Positions 6,962-16,153 of a DNA stretch of 64,000 bases are shown piece by piece. This DNA is from Palleniella intestinalis (GTDB taxonomy: Bacteria > Bacteroidota > Bacteroidia > Bacteroidales > Bacteroidaceae), in contig NZ_JABKKG010000001.1 of NCBI RefSeq assembly GCF_013166595.1, positions 434,001-498,000 of the forward strand, in the 5' to 3' direction. The notes under the pieces were generated by a model. It saw only the letters and a program-made list of their open reading frames with translations, had not been told where the DNA came from and did not search any database. Position 1 is the first letter of the stretch, and the number at the start of each line of letters is the position of its first letter. The translations under genes and the position numbers were made by a program.

Positions 6962-8191
6962 TTAAAATCTGACATAAGTTTCCAACCAAAACTCGCAATA
7001 GTCCGCCTTGGCAAGATTGCGGTCGTGGACATAATTGAACTGCGGCTGGAACATAAGGTTTTTATGAAGTCTTATGTGTGGCGTAACACTGTAAATGGAT
7101 TTTGCTGAGCCCCATGTCCCTTGGTCGCGGTAGACATCATACTTTACATAAGTCTTCAGCCACGGTGTGCAAGGCACGCCGAGGGTGGCATACCATGCAT
7201 CGGCACGCCCTGTGCCACCGGAAACATAAGCCTCGCCATGCTCATCAAGGGAAAAATCAGCATACCGATGACCGACGGAATGGACGTATTCAGAGCGGAA
7301 AGTCCAGTCGGCAGCATCATATTTTGCGGAGACAGCATAACGTTCACGGTCGGTAGTGACACCGTTGTACGTGAAGTTGCCCGTCCATCCGAATACTCCG
7401 AGCACAAGTCCCTTGATGGGCTGAATCTGGATTGTGCCAAGGATGTCCTTGTGCTTGTTGGCATCGGCACAGTTGATTCCCTGTCCGTTGGCTACCATAA
7501 GCTGGTAATGAAGAAGGCTGTGCTTGTCCTTCCCGACAGGGAACAAGTCGCCCTGAACCTGCAGACCTTGGTCGCGTCCGCTGCTGTTCTCACCCGGATA
7601 ATCGCCAGAATTTGACAATTTCAGCATGACCTGCGAGTAGTTTCCGTTGCCTACATCCCATGGATTCATAGGGTTCTCGAAAGTGAAAGCACGCTTAAAC
7701 TGACCAATCTTCACACGGAACTCCTTGAATTTCTGCCATTCAAGGAAATAGTCCTTCATGTGAAACTTGTCATTGTTGGTCTGAACCTGTATGCGGTAGG
7801 CAAAATCCTTCAGTATTTTCCCGTCAACATAAAGACGTACGAAACGCTGGGAGAAGCCGTCTCCGCTCTCCTTCCCCTCCTCTGTGGAATAGCTGTATTT
7901 GCCCACGAAATAGCCACCGAACTTAGGTGCACTGAAATTGTCTGTTAGTTTATTCGTCGCAGACTTGTCCTGCTTGTCCATTTCCCTTGCAATGGCTTCG
8001 TTGACATATTTTGTAAGAAAGCCCTCCTCAAGTTTCTCTTCAGAAGCAAACTCATCCTCCGTGTCTGCAAAAACAGCCATCGGCTGGAGCAAAACAGTAA
8101 GAGCCACAGCACATCCTTTGAGCCATGACGCCGGTCCTTTGCGGCAGTGATGCAAGGAAAAAGCTGACCATAATCCTGTCGTTTTCATCAT
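6962..8191 (-). CDS. OprO/OprP-type phosphate-selective porin family protein
   Basis: 409 residues. A long N-terminal signal region (hydrophobic CAVALTVLLQPMAVFA) precedes an acidic linker. The rest alternates short aromatic strands typical of an outer-membrane beta-barrel and ends FWLETYVRF, with a terminal Phe. Motifs such as FVRLYVDGKI, VKIGQFKRAFTFENP and YQLMVANGQG are typical of the porin O/P family. It would form a trimeric anion-type channel in the outer membrane. Substrate specificity cannot be read here. Tandem ATGs at the start leave a one-residue ambiguity. It is followed by the MenC-like gene at 14 bp. Confidence 0.85.
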   Translation of the reverse strand: MMKTTGLWSAFSLHHCRKGPASWLKGCAVALTVLLQPMAVFADTEDEFASEEKLEEGFLTKYVNEAIAREMDKQDKSATNKLTDNFSAPKFGGYFVGKYSYSTEEGKESGDGFSQRFVRLYVDGKILKDFAYRIQVQTNNDKFHMKDYFLEWQKFKEFRVKIGQFKRAFTFENPMNPWDVGNGNYSQVMLKLSNSGDYPGENSSGRDQGLQVQGDLFPVGKDKHSLLHYQLMVANGQGINCADANKHKDILGTIQIQPIKGLVLGVFGWTGNFTYNGVTTDRERYAVSAKYDAADWTFRSEYVHSVGHRYADFSLDEHGEAYVSGGTGRADAWYATLGVPCTPWLKTYVKYDVYRDQGTWGSAKSIYSVTPHIRLHKNLMFQPQFNYVHDRNLAKADYCEFWLETYVRF

Positions 8192-8220
8192 AATAAAAGT
8201 TATTTTTGTGATTCCAAATG

Positions 8221-8228
8221 CAAAGTTA
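8221..8228 (-). promoter_or_regulatory. Putative -7 element for the porin gene
   Basis: The minus strand reads TAACTTTG (TAnnTTTG), 29 bp before the porin start. It is divergent from and only 13 bp away from the element at 8242-8249. No clear -33 TTTG is seen. Confidence 0.45.
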
Positions 8229-8241
8229 CGAATTTATTTTA

Positions 8242-8249
8242 TAATTTTG
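8242..8249 (+). promoter_or_regulatory. Putative -7 element for the flippase-like gene
   Basis: TAATTTTG matches TAnnTTTG. The ATG lies only 8 bp downstream, so if this promoter is used the transcript would be nearly leaderless. Confidence 0.4.
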
Positions 8250-8257
8250 CAGTTATT

Positions 8258-9250
8258 ATGGAAAGAATCATCCGAAAGACAATCAAAATACTGTTGCCAT
8301 TTGTCCTTGGCAGCGCGATACTCTATTGGATGTACCGTGATTTTGACTTCCAAGGGATGTGGAGGTTTATGGAGAAGGAAATGGACTGGACATGGATGTG
8401 GCTGTCATTCCCCTTCGGCATCCTTGCACAGGCATTCCGTGGCTGGCGGTGGCAGCTCACATTGGAACCTATCGGTGAGAAGCCACGCACATCGACAAGT
8501 GTCAACTCCATTTTCCTGTCTTATGCAGTAAGCCTGCTCATACCGCGCGTAGGCGAGTTCATGCGGTGCGGTGTGCTTAACAAGAAGGACGGAGTGTCGT
8601 TCCCAAAAGCTCTCGGCACGGTTGTTGTGGAAAGGATGGTCGATTCTGTCCTTATCCTTATGATTACAGCCTGCACACTGCTGCTCGAAATGCGGGTGTT
8701 CGGCATTTTCTTTGAGAAGACCGGAGTGAACATCAGCGATTTCCTTGGCAGATTCACCACAACGGGCTATGTCGTGACAGCCATCTGCGGCATTGCTGCG
8801 CTCATCTCTCTTTACTTTGTCAGGAAGAAACTGTCTTTCTATAATAAGGTGAAAGCCACCACACAAGGCGTGATGGAGGGTCTGATGTCATTAAAACAAG
8901 TTAAGAACATCCCACTGTTCCTGTTCTACAGCATCGCCATCTGGGCAAGCTATTTCCTGCATTACTATCTGACTTTCTTCTGTTTCGACTTTACAGCCGA
9001 CCTCGGTGTGATGTGCGCGCTAGTCACGTTCATCGTCGGTTCGATTGCTGTGATAGTCCCAACACCTAACGGTGCAGGTCCTTGGCATTTCGCAGTGAAG
9101 ACAATGCTGATACTTTATGGTGTGGCTGACATAAACGCACTTTATTTCGTGCTCATCGTACATACCGTTCAGACGCTGCTTGTAGTGGCTTTGGGTATAT
9201 ACAGCTGGGTGGCATTATCATTGACAAACTCTAAAAAACAAATACTATGA
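8258..9250 (+). CDS. LPG-synthase-TM / flippase-like membrane protein (UPF0104)
   Basis: 330 residues, with about eight hydrophobic segments separated by short polar loops. PRVGEFMRCGVLNKKDGVSF near residues 95-114 and PTPNGAGPWHFA near 267-278 are the signature motifs of the AglD2/MprF-type transmembrane domain. The C-terminal lysyltransferase domain of MprF is absent. Such stand-alone proteins are thought to move or bind polyprenyl-linked or phospholipid substrates in the inner membrane. The specific role is unknown. The gene overlaps pepD by 4 bp (ATGA), so the two are translationally coupled. Confidence 0.82.
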   Translation: MERIIRKTIKILLPFVLGSAILYWMYRDFDFQGMWRFMEKEMDWTWMWLSFPFGILAQAFRGWRWQLTLEPIGEKPRTSTSVNSIFLSYAVSLLIPRVGEFMRCGVLNKKDGVSFPKALGTVVVERMVDSVLILMITACTLLLEMRVFGIFFEKTGVNISDFLGRFTTTGYVVTAICGIAALISLYFVRKKLSFYNKVKATTQGVMEGLMSLKQVKNIPLFLFYSIAIWASYFLHYYLTFFCFDFTADLGVMCALVTFIVGSIAVIVPTPNGAGPWHFAVKTMLILYGVADINALYFVLIVHTVQTLLVVALGIYSWVALSLTNSKKQIL

Positions 9251-10704
9251 ACGAGATTAAGAACCTTAAGCCGGAATGCATCTGGCGCAATTTTGACCTG
9301 CTCACACAAGTTCCACGTCCTTCCGGACACCTTGACAAAATCCGGAAGTTCCTCCTTGACTTCGCAGAGAAGGCGGGAGTGGAAGCGTTCCAAGACCCTG
9401 CCGGAAACATCGTCATGAAGAAACCGGCGTCACCGGGCATGGAGAACCGCAAGGGAATCATCCTGCAGGCACACATGGACATGGTGCCACAGAAATCCCC
9501 TGCATCCGCACATAACTTCGAGACCGACCCTATCGAGACACACATTGAGGGCGACTGGGTGTATGCCAACAACACTACTCTCGGCGCTGACGACGGTATG
9601 GGCGTGGCTGCCATTATGGCAATCATGGAGGACAAGACTCTCAAGCATGGTCCTCTGAACGCGCTCATCACTGCCGACGAAGAGACTTCCATGATCGGTG
9701 CAAACGCCCTGCCAGAAGGGGAACTCGAAGGTGAGATACTTCTTAACCTTGACACAGAGACAGAAGGCGAGATGATTATCGGCTCTGCGGGCGGTGTTGA
9801 TGTCACTGCAGAGATAGAATATAAAGAGGTGGCAACCGACAGCGAGGACAAAGCCGTGAAAATCCTTATCGACGGACTGCACGGAGGACACTCAGGACTG
9901 GAGATTGGCCTGGGACTTGCCAATGCCAACAAACTCATGGCGCGCATCGCTGTTGACATCATTGCAAACCTTGACGCAAGACTCGCGACGTGGAACGGCG
10001 GCAACATGCGCAATGCCATCCCACGCACCTGTGAAGCTGTCTTCACCGTTCCGGCAGAGAATGTTGAGGAACTGAAGGCGATTGTGGCAGAGTACAACGA
10101 CACATTCTGCAACGAATACAAAGGCATTGAGAACAGCATCACAGTGACAAGCGAGGACATGGAGTTGCCAAAAACACAGATTCCGGAAGAGATTGCCGAC
10201 AATGTCATCAACGCAATCAATGCCTGCCATAACGGAGTATTGCGCTATATACCGTCCATTCCTGAGATTGTGGAGACATCAAGCAATCTTGCCATCGTAA
10301 ACATCGGCGACGGAAAGGCTTCGGTAAAGATACTCGCACGCTCTGCCTCCGAGTCACAAAAGGAGTACATCGCTTCTGTGCTTGAAAGCGCATTCTGCAT
10401 GGCAGGGATGAAAGTGACGCTCTCCGGAAGCTACGGCGGATGGGACCCGAATCCTGATTCTGAGATGATAAAGATTATGTCGGCTATCTATGAGCGTGAG
10501 TTCGGCAACAAACCTCTCGTTAATGTCGTGCACGCTGGCTTGGAATGCTCCGTCATCCTTGGCAAATACCCAGGACTTGACATCGTCAGCACAGGACCGA
10601 CACTTGAGCATCCGCACACTCCTCAGGAGCGTTGCCAAATCTCCACGATGTGGAAGTTCTGGCAGCTTATCAAGTGTACCCTTGAAGAGGTTCCGGAGAA
10701 ATAA
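9247..10704 (+). CDS. pepD: Aminoacyl-histidine dipeptidase PepD (M20 family)
   Basis: 485 residues, the normal length. The metallopeptidase motifs are all present: LQAHMDMVPQ with the HxD pair near residue 78, GADDGMG (bridging Asp) near 117, ADEETS (catalytic Glu) near 147, and a lid-domain GLHGGHSGLEIG. A C-terminal metal His appears in PTLEHPHTPQER. It hydrolyses Xaa-His and other dipeptides in the cytoplasm using two zinc ions. It follows the flippase-like gene with a 4-bp overlap, which suggests co-regulation rather than a shared pathway. Confidence 0.93.
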   Translation: MNEIKNLKPECIWRNFDLLTQVPRPSGHLDKIRKFLLDFAEKAGVEAFQDPAGNIVMKKPASPGMENRKGIILQAHMDMVPQKSPASAHNFETDPIETHIEGDWVYANNTTLGADDGMGVAAIMAIMEDKTLKHGPLNALITADEETSMIGANALPEGELEGEILLNLDTETEGEMIIGSAGGVDVTAEIEYKEVATDSEDKAVKILIDGLHGGHSGLEIGLGLANANKLMARIAVDIIANLDARLATWNGGNMRNAIPRTCEAVFTVPAENVEELKAIVAEYNDTFCNEYKGIENSITVTSEDMELPKTQIPEEIADNVINAINACHNGVLRYIPSIPEIVETSSNLAIVNIGDGKASVKILARSASESQKEYIASVLESAFCMAGMKVTLSGSYGGWDPNPDSEMIKIMSAIYEREFGNKPLVNVVHAGLECSVILGKYPGLDIVSTGPTLEHPHTPQERCQISTMWKFWQLIKCTLEEVPEK

Positions 10705-10784
10705 CAGGCTTTTGCACAACAGATATTTTGAAGCAGGATACAACGGTTTGTTGTTAAAAAAAGTATAAAACAACAACTTGTATC

Positions 10785-10839
10785 ATTGATTTTAGGAATA
10801 TATTTACTACCTTTGCACCTGATTTCGGTGTAAAGGTAG
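10785..10839 (+). promoter_or_regulatory. Promoter overlapped by a 13-bp palindrome upstream of corA
   Basis: TTG at 10785-10787 and TACCTTTG at 10808-10815 have a spacing of 20. The -7 element lies inside the left arm of a hairpin-forming palindrome: CTACCTTTGCACC (10807-10819) pairs with 10827-10839, one G-T. As DNA it could be an operator. As RNA from pepD it could act as a terminator, because TTTCTTT follows the right arm. Confidence 0.45.
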
Positions 10840-10876
10840 TTTCTTTATGCCAATGTTTAACCAATAAGAACAAGAA

Positions 10877-10912
10877 ATGGACGATTATCATCCGGAAAAC
10901 GAAACCATGTGA
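10877..10912 (+). other. Possible 11-codon leader ORF before corA
   Basis: ATG at 10877 opens MDDYHPENETM followed by TGA, in the 160-nt leader between the putative promoter and corA. The peptide is acidic and contains one proline. Its presence may be chance. It is noted because Mg2+ transporter leaders elsewhere encode acidic or Pro-containing peptides. Confidence 0.2.
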
Positions 10913-10982
10913 TTCTGGGGATACGACCTTTGGGATTGTAGGCCTCAGGAAATGTTTTGTGTACAAAAAAGGCTTACAAATT

Positions 10983-11906
10983 ATGAAGAATTATTGGAAT
11001 ACCGAGCATCAATTGAAGCAGATTGATGAATGGCAGCCAAACTGCTGGATACAGGTGACATGTCCTACTGACGAGGACCGCCGTCACTTGGAAGAGACAT
11101 ACAAGATTCCTGATTATTTCCTTTCCGACATCTCCGATAACGACGAGAGGGCGCGTTACGAATATGACGACGGATGGATGCTTATCATCCTACGCATACC
11201 TTACGTCAAGGAGATAAGGTCACGCACGCCATATACCACAGTGCCTTTGGGCATCATACACAAGCGTGATGTCACCATCACTGTCTGCAATTTCGAGACA
11301 AACATGATGATTGATTTCATCAGTTTCCACAAGCGCAGAGGCGAGGGATTCACGGACTATGTGGACATGATTTTCAGGCTTTTCCTCAGCAGTGCGGTAT
11401 GGTATCTTAAACGCCTGAAGCAGATTTCACAACGCATCGACCAGGCAAAGAAGGACATGGAGGATGTGGACAACGAGGCTCTCATCGGCCTCTCACGCCT
11501 GCAGGACTCCCTGACTTATTTCCAGACATCCATCCGCGGCAACGAGAACCTTATGGCAAAGCTGAAATTCAAGCTGCAGGTGGACGAACTTGATGCCGAC
11601 CTCATCGAGGACGTCAACATCGAGATGTCACAGGCACGCGAGACAACGAACATCTACTCGAACATTCTTGAATCGACAATGGAGACTTACCGTGGTATCA
11701 TCAACAACAACATGAACACCACCATGCGCACGCTTACCTCCGTGACAATCATCATGATGTTCCCCACCCTCATCGCATCCCTGTTCGGCATGAACCTTGT
11801 AAACGGCATGGAGAACAACCCGTTAGGCTTCGCCATCGCCCTCTTCATGTCCATCTTCGTCAGCATCGCAAGCTGGGCGGCCCTGAAGTGGAAACAGCTG
11901 ATATAA
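10983..11906 (+). CDS. corA: CorA-family Mg2+/Co2+ transporter
   Basis: 307 residues starting MKNYWNTEHQLKQIDEWQPN. The N-terminal two-thirds is the charged cytoplasmic funnel domain with long helices (for example WYLKRLKQISQRIDQAKKDM). Two transmembrane helices follow near the C-terminus. The first ends in the universal selectivity motif GMN (LFGMNLVNGMENNP) and the basic tail is WKQLI. Pentameric CorA proteins carry Mg2+ inwards and are gated by cytoplasmic Mg2+. An in-frame ATG at 10959 exists, but the shorter start matches the family. A structured leader lies upstream. Confidence 0.93.
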   Translation: MKNYWNTEHQLKQIDEWQPNCWIQVTCPTDEDRRHLEETYKIPDYFLSDISDNDERARYEYDDGWMLIILRIPYVKEIRSRTPYTTVPLGIIHKRDVTITVCNFETNMMIDFISFHKRRGEGFTDYVDMIFRLFLSSAVWYLKRLKQISQRIDQAKKDMEDVDNEALIGLSRLQDSLTYFQTSIRGNENLMAKLKFKLQVDELDADLIEDVNIEMSQARETTNIYSNILESTMETYRGIINNNMNTTMRTLTSVTIIMMFPTLIASLFGMNLVNGMENNPLGFAIALFMSIFVSIASWAALKWKQLI

Positions 11907-11937
11907 ATCCCCAATTAAAAATACCAATAATATTTTA

Positions 11938-12852
11938 ATGAAAAAAGACTTCATACTATCATTATTACTAAGTAATTTCTTTATATTTCCTGCCTTGGGA
12001 CAAGAATTCATACCATTATGGCATAAAGGAAGCATTCAAGAGAATACATGTGTAAGTCCAAAAGACAGTATGAATCATGAAATTATATTTACAGTAAAGA
12101 CACCTGGTATCTATGCATTTTTACCCTCTGATTTTACCAGAAACGGAAGTGCTGTACTAATAATTCCCGGAGGAGGATACGCACATCAAGCATATCGTCT
12201 GAGCGGTTTTGAGATAGCGAAATGGTTCAACACAATGGGAATAACGGCATTTGTTTTGAAATACAGGCTCCCACTTGCAGGGAAGTCAGGTATGTACCAT
12301 AGCGCACCTATAGAAGATGCACAAAGAGCAATGAAAATAATAAGAGGGAATCATGCACATTTTAAGATAGACAGAAACAAAATAGGAACATGGGGATGCT
12401 CTGCCGGAGGTCATCTTGCAGCGTGTCTATCAACCATGGATGATGTAATTTCTCATACAGGAGACACACTTGATACAATTCCTGCACGACCAAATTTCAC
12501 AATATTAGTCTCACCTGTTATTTCCATGGATGAATATGCACATAAAAGCAGTAGAGAAAACCTGTTAGGCAAATTCTGCAATAATAACGAAAAAGCAATG
12601 TTTTCTTGTGAAAAAAGAGTCACTGCCGAAACTCCACCAGCATTTATCATTCACGCAGCCAACGACCGCACTGTCTCTTACATCAATAGTGTCATGTATT
12701 TCACTGCTCTTCAGAATAAAGGAATAAAGAACTCTTCACTTCATATATATCCTAAAGGGGGACATGGAATCAACCTGACAAATAACCCTGATTTAACTGA
12801 TACATGGACAGCGCTTGCAGCAAAATGGATGAAAGAGTTAGGAATTCTATGA
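11938..12852 (+). CDS. Secreted alpha/beta-hydrolase, acetyl-esterase-like
   Basis: 304 residues with a signal peptide (LSLLLSNFFIFPALG). The alpha/beta-hydrolase landmarks are IPGGGYAHQAYR (oxyanion loop), GCSAGGHLAA (nucleophile Ser near residue 158), an Asp in HAANDRTV and the catalytic His in PKGGHGINL. The pattern fits the BD-FAE/acetyl-xylan-esterase-like group found in carbohydrate-degrading Bacteroidetes. The exact substrate is unknown. It stands 31 bp after corA and ends before a strong terminator. Codon use is visibly more AT-rich (many AAA, ATA, TTA) than in corA and alaS, hinting at later acquisition. Confidence 0.82.
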   Translation: MKKDFILSLLLSNFFIFPALGQEFIPLWHKGSIQENTCVSPKDSMNHEIIFTVKTPGIYAFLPSDFTRNGSAVLIIPGGGYAHQAYRLSGFEIAKWFNTMGITAFVLKYRLPLAGKSGMYHSAPIEDAQRAMKIIRGNHAHFKIDRNKIGTWGCSAGGHLAACLSTMDDVISHTGDTLDTIPARPNFTILVSPVISMDEYAHKSSRENLLGKFCNNNEKAMFSCEKRVTAETPPAFIIHAANDRTVSYINSVMYFTALQNKGIKNSSLHIYPKGGHGINLTNNPDLTDTWTALAAKWMKELGIL

Positions 12853-12918
12853 CAATTGTAAGCTATATACAGTCTTCATGAAAGACTAAGTCGGAATTAA
12901 AATATTGAATAAAAAGCA

Positions 12919-12967
12919 ATAACGGAAAAATGAGAATCTCATTATAAGATTCTCATTTTTCCGTTAT
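12919..12967. terminator. Bidirectional terminator between esterase and alaS
   Basis: A perfect 21-bp inverted repeat: ATAACGGAAAAATGAGAATCT (12919-12939, stem ends included) mirrored at 12947-12967, with a 7-nt loop. A-rich and T-rich arms allow it to serve both convergent genes. Confidence 0.88.
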
Positions 12968-12980
12968 ATATATCCTTATA

Positions 12981-15620
12981 TTACAGCGCCTGCTTGACGA
13001 GCTCCAGCACCTTGTCGCACGCCTCATGGAGACCGTCGGCATTCTTGCCGCCCGCCTGGGCGAAATGAGGCTGGCCGCCGCCACCGCCCTGGATGAGCTT
13101 CGCTGCCTCACGGACGAGTTTGCCGGCATTAAGTCCGGCAGCAACCATGTCGTCAGAAAGCATGATGTTCAATGATGGCTTGCCCTGTGACTCTGCTCCG
13201 ATTACGCATACCAGCTTCTCAGGGACAGCCTCGCGAATCTTGAAGACAAGGTCTTTGGCTGCGGCTGCATCAATGTTGATGACTGTCTTGATGACTGTTG
13301 TGCCGTCATTGAGGTGATGAGCCTTGTCGATAAGGGCTGTCTTCAGACGCTCTACCTGCTGTGCCTTGAATGACTCGACCTGCTTCTTCAGGTCAGCATT
13401 CTCAGAGATGAATTTCTCAATGGCAGTGTGAAGGTCTTTCGCATTGTTGAAGAGAGCCTTGATGTCCTTGATTGTGTCCTCCATCACATAGCAGCGCTCC
13501 TCCCAGTTCTTGCCGGTAGCTGCCTCGATACGACGGATGCCGGCAGCGACAGAAGCCTCGGAAAGTATCTTGAACATGCCGATGCGTCCTGTTGAGGTGG
13601 CATGCATACCGCCACAGAACTCTACGGAAGGGCCGAACTGTATGACACGGACCTTGTCGCCATATTTCTCTCCAAAGAGAGCGATAGCACCAAGTTTCTT
13701 TGCCTCTTCGATTGGAGTGTCGCGGTGCTCCTGCCGGCTGATGTCCTCACGAATCATGGAGTTGACAATGCGCTCCACCTCGCGGAGCTGCTCATCGCTG
13801 ACTTTCTCAAAGTGGGCGAAGTCGAAACGCAGAGTGTCAGGGGAGACATAAGAGCCTTTCTGCTCGACGTGGTCGCCAAGCACTTGCTTCAAGGCATAGT
13901 CGAGAAGGTGGGTCGCTGTATGGTTGGCAGCTGATGCGTCGCGCTTGTCTGTGTCGACACAAGCCATGAACTCTGCCTCCATGTCCTTCGGAAGTTCCTT
14001 TACGATATGTACGGTCTGACCGTTCTCACGCTTTGAGTCGATGACTGCCACTGTCTCGTTCTCGCTTACAAGGACGCCCTGTTCGCCTACCTGTCCGCCC
14101 ATTTCGCCATAGAAAGGAGTGTTGTCGAGGACAAGCTCGTAGAAGGTGGTCTTCTGCTGCTTCACCATACGGTAGCGTGTGATGCGGCAGTTGTGTTCTG
14201 AGAAGTCGTATCCGACAAACTTCTGCTCTTCGTTTATGTCAAAGTCGCCGACAGTGTTCCAGTCGCCGTTCTCCACCTGCGCCGCATTGCGTGCACGGGC
14301 TTTCTGGGCTTCCATTTCCACATTGAACTGCTTCTCGTCCACCTCTATGCCTGCTTCACGGCAGATAAGTTCGGTAAGGTCGAGAGGGAAACCGTAGGTG
14401 TCGAACAGGCGGAATGCCTTTGAGCCGTCAAGGACTGTCTTGCCTTCTGCCTTCAAAGCGTCGACTGCCTCTGTAAGCATGGAGATACCTTTGTCAAGGG
14501 TGCGGAGGAATGAGTCCTCCTCTTCCTTTATCACACGACCGATAAGCTCGCGCTGTCCCGGCAGTTCGGGATAGGAAGAGCCCATTTCCCGGATAAGCAC
14601 AGGAAGGAGCTTGAACATGAAGGACTCCTTCTGGTCAAGGAATGTGTAGGCATAGCGCACTGCACGGCGGAGGATACGGCGGATGACATAGCCGGCCTTG
14701 GCATTGGAAGGGAGCTGTCCGTCGGCGATGGAGAACGCTACGGCACGCAGGTGGTCGGCAATGACGCGCATTGCGACATCGATGCTCTCCTCCTTGCCGT
14801 ATTCCTTGCCTGAGAGGCGGCAGATTTCCTTGATGATAGGCTGGAAGATGTCTGTATCGTAGTTGGAGTTCTTGCCTTGGATGGCGCGCACAAGTCGCTC
14901 AAAACCCATACCGGTGTCGATGACGTTCATGCCGAGTGGCTCGAGATGTCCGTCAGCCTTGCGCTCGTACTGCATGAAGACGATGTTCCAAATCTCGATG
15001 ACCTGCGGGTCGTCCTTGTTGACAAGCTCGCGTCCCGGCACTTGTGCCTTCTCCTCCGGAGTGCGGGAGTCGAGGTGAATCTCGGAGCAAGGGCCGCAAG
15101 GACCTGTGTCACCCATTTCCCAGAAGTTGTCATGCTTGTTGCCATTGATGATATGGTCGGCAGGGACGTGCTTCAGCCAATAGCCGGCAGCCTCGTCGTC
15201 GCGTGCAAGTCCCTCCTTGTCATCGCCCTCAAAGACTGTGACATAAAGGTCGGCAGGGTTGAGTTTCAGAACATCCACAAGATATTCCCATGCCATGTCG
15301 ATGGCACCTTCCTTGAAATAGTCACCGAATGACCAGTTGCCGAGCATCTCGAACATTGTATGATGATACGTATCGTGTCCCACTTCCTCAAGGTCGTTGT
15401 GCTTGCCGGACACACGCAGGCATTTCTGGGAGTCGGCACGGCGGCGTGGCTCCGGGTCGCGTGTTCCGAGGATCACGTCCTTCCATTGGTTCATGCCGGC
15501 ATTGGTGAACATCAATGTCGGGTCGTCCTTCACTACCATTGGCGCACTTGGCACAATGGCATGTCCCTTTGACTCAAAATATTTCTTGTATGAGTCACGG
15601 ATTTCGTTTGCTGTCATCAT
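12981..15620 (-). CDS. alaS: Alanine--tRNA ligase
   Basis: 879 residues, full length. It starts [20 protein letters not shown] and contains the class II motifs ([15 protein letters not shown] near residue 40). The editing domain has HTATHLL and [10 protein letters not shown], which carry the four zinc ligands. A coiled segment and a glycine-rich C-Ala domain ([16 protein letters not shown]) complete it. It charges tRNA-Ala and clears mischarged Ser/Gly. Two ATGs in tandem leave a one-residue ambiguity. It is the last gene of a long minus-strand run and is preceded by repeat cluster B. Confidence 0.97.
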   Translation of the reverse strand: MMTANEIRDSYKKYFESKGHAIVPSAPMVVKDDPTLMFTNAGMNQWKDVILGTRDPEPRRRADSQKCLRVSGKHNDLEEVGHDTYHHTMFEMLGNWSFGDYFKEGAIDMAWEYLVDVLKLNPADLYVTVFEGDDKEGLARDDEAAGYWLKHVPADHIINGNKHDNFWEMGDTGPCGPCSEIHLDSRTPEEKAQVPGRELVNKDDPQVIEIWNIVFMQYERKADGHLEPLGMNVIDTGMGFERLVRAIQGKNSNYDTDIFQPIIKEICRLSGKEYGKEESIDVAMRVIADHLRAVAFSIADGQLPSNAKAGYVIRRILRRAVRYAYTFLDQKESFMFKLLPVLIREMGSSYPELPGQRELIGRVIKEEEDSFLRTLDKGISMLTEAVDALKAEGKTVLDGSKAFRLFDTYGFPLDLTELICREAGIEVDEKQFNVEMEAQKARARNAAQVENGDWNTVGDFDINEEQKFVGYDFSEHNCRITRYRMVKQQKTTFYELVLDNTPFYGEMGGQVGEQGVLVSENETVAVIDSKRENGQTVHIVKELPKDMEAEFMACVDTDKRDASAANHTATHLLDYALKQVLGDHVEQKGSYVSPDTLRFDFAHFEKVSDEQLREVERIVNSMIREDISRQEHRDTPIEEAKKLGAIALFGEKYGDKVRVIQFGPSVEFCGGMHATSTGRIGMFKILSEASVAAGIRRIEAATGKNWEERCYVMEDTIKDIKALFNNAKDLHTAIEKFISENADLKKQVESFKAQQVERLKTALIDKAHHLNDGTTVIKTVINIDAAAAKDLVFKIREAVPEKLVCVIGAESQGKPSLNIMLSDDMVAAGLNAGKLVREAAKLIQGGGGGQPHFAQAGGKNADGLHEACDKVLELVKQAL

Positions 15621-15694
15621 CTGTATATTCTTTATTCTATTTTGTTTTTTACTTCTATATCACTCTGTAACAACCACTTACATTTCTTCCGAAA

Positions 15695-15776
15695 AAAGGT
15701 TATCTTTTACACGGTAAAGTGTAACCTTTCACATGGTTAAAAGTAACACTTTGCACAACAAAAGGTCACCTTTGAG
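15695..15776. repeat. 22-bp-period repeat, cluster B (four units)
   Basis: Units start at about 15695, 15716, 15739 and 15761. Their cores read AAAGGTTATCTTTT, AAAGTGTAACCTTT, AAAAGTAACACTTT and AAAGGTCACCTTT. Spacing is 21-23 bp. The second unit is in the opposite orientation. The cluster fills the gap between the merR-like gene and alaS. Confidence 0.8.
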
Positions 15777-15786
15777 TTGAGAGCAT

Positions 15787-16134
15787 CTACTGCAATGTGT
15801 CCAGTTGCTTGCGTATTGCCTTGAGTTCGTCACGGACAGAGACAAGTGTGTTGAGGATTTCCGTGCTCTTGTCAACGACAGTGGGGTTCTTCATGATCAT
15901 CTTGCGTGCCGCCGCAATCTTGAATCCGCGCACCTTGACAAGGTTATGGATGTTACGGATTTGCTTTATGTCAGCTTCAGTGTATTGGCGCACATTGTTC
16001 GATGTGGTCTTCGGATGGAGAGTCGGAAACTCTGTCTCCCAATAGCGGAGAAGACTTTCGGAAACGTCAAACATCTTTGCCACTTCCTTTATCGAGTAGT
16101 AGAGCTTTAGCTTCTTATTTGTATTCAATGCCAT
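15787..16134 (-). CDS. MerR-family transcriptional regulator
   Basis: 115 residues. The N-terminal MerR winged helix is clear (YYSIKEVAKMFDVSESLLRY, then WETEFPTLHPKTTSNNVRQY). A short helical tail ends KAIRKQLDTLQ, too short for a ligand-binding domain and lacking metal-binding cysteines. A small MerR protein next to alaS is common in Bacteroidetes, but its targets are unknown to me. The chosen ATG leaves 19 bp after the MFS stop. A longer frame would overlap the MFS gene. Confidence 0.85.
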   Translation of the reverse strand: MALNTNKKLKLYYSIKEVAKMFDVSESLLRYWETEFPTLHPKTTSNNVRQYTEADIKQIRNIHNLVKVRGFKIAAARKMIMKNPTVVDKSTEILNTLVSVRDELKAIRKQLDTLQ

Positions 16135-16153
16135 AACTGTATAAATAGAGGGG

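Noticed and set aside
9231..10220. Minus-strand open frame of 329 codons opposite pepD
   Set aside because: Low-complexity Ser/Ala/Pro/Met translation, antisense to a gene with intact peptidase motifs.
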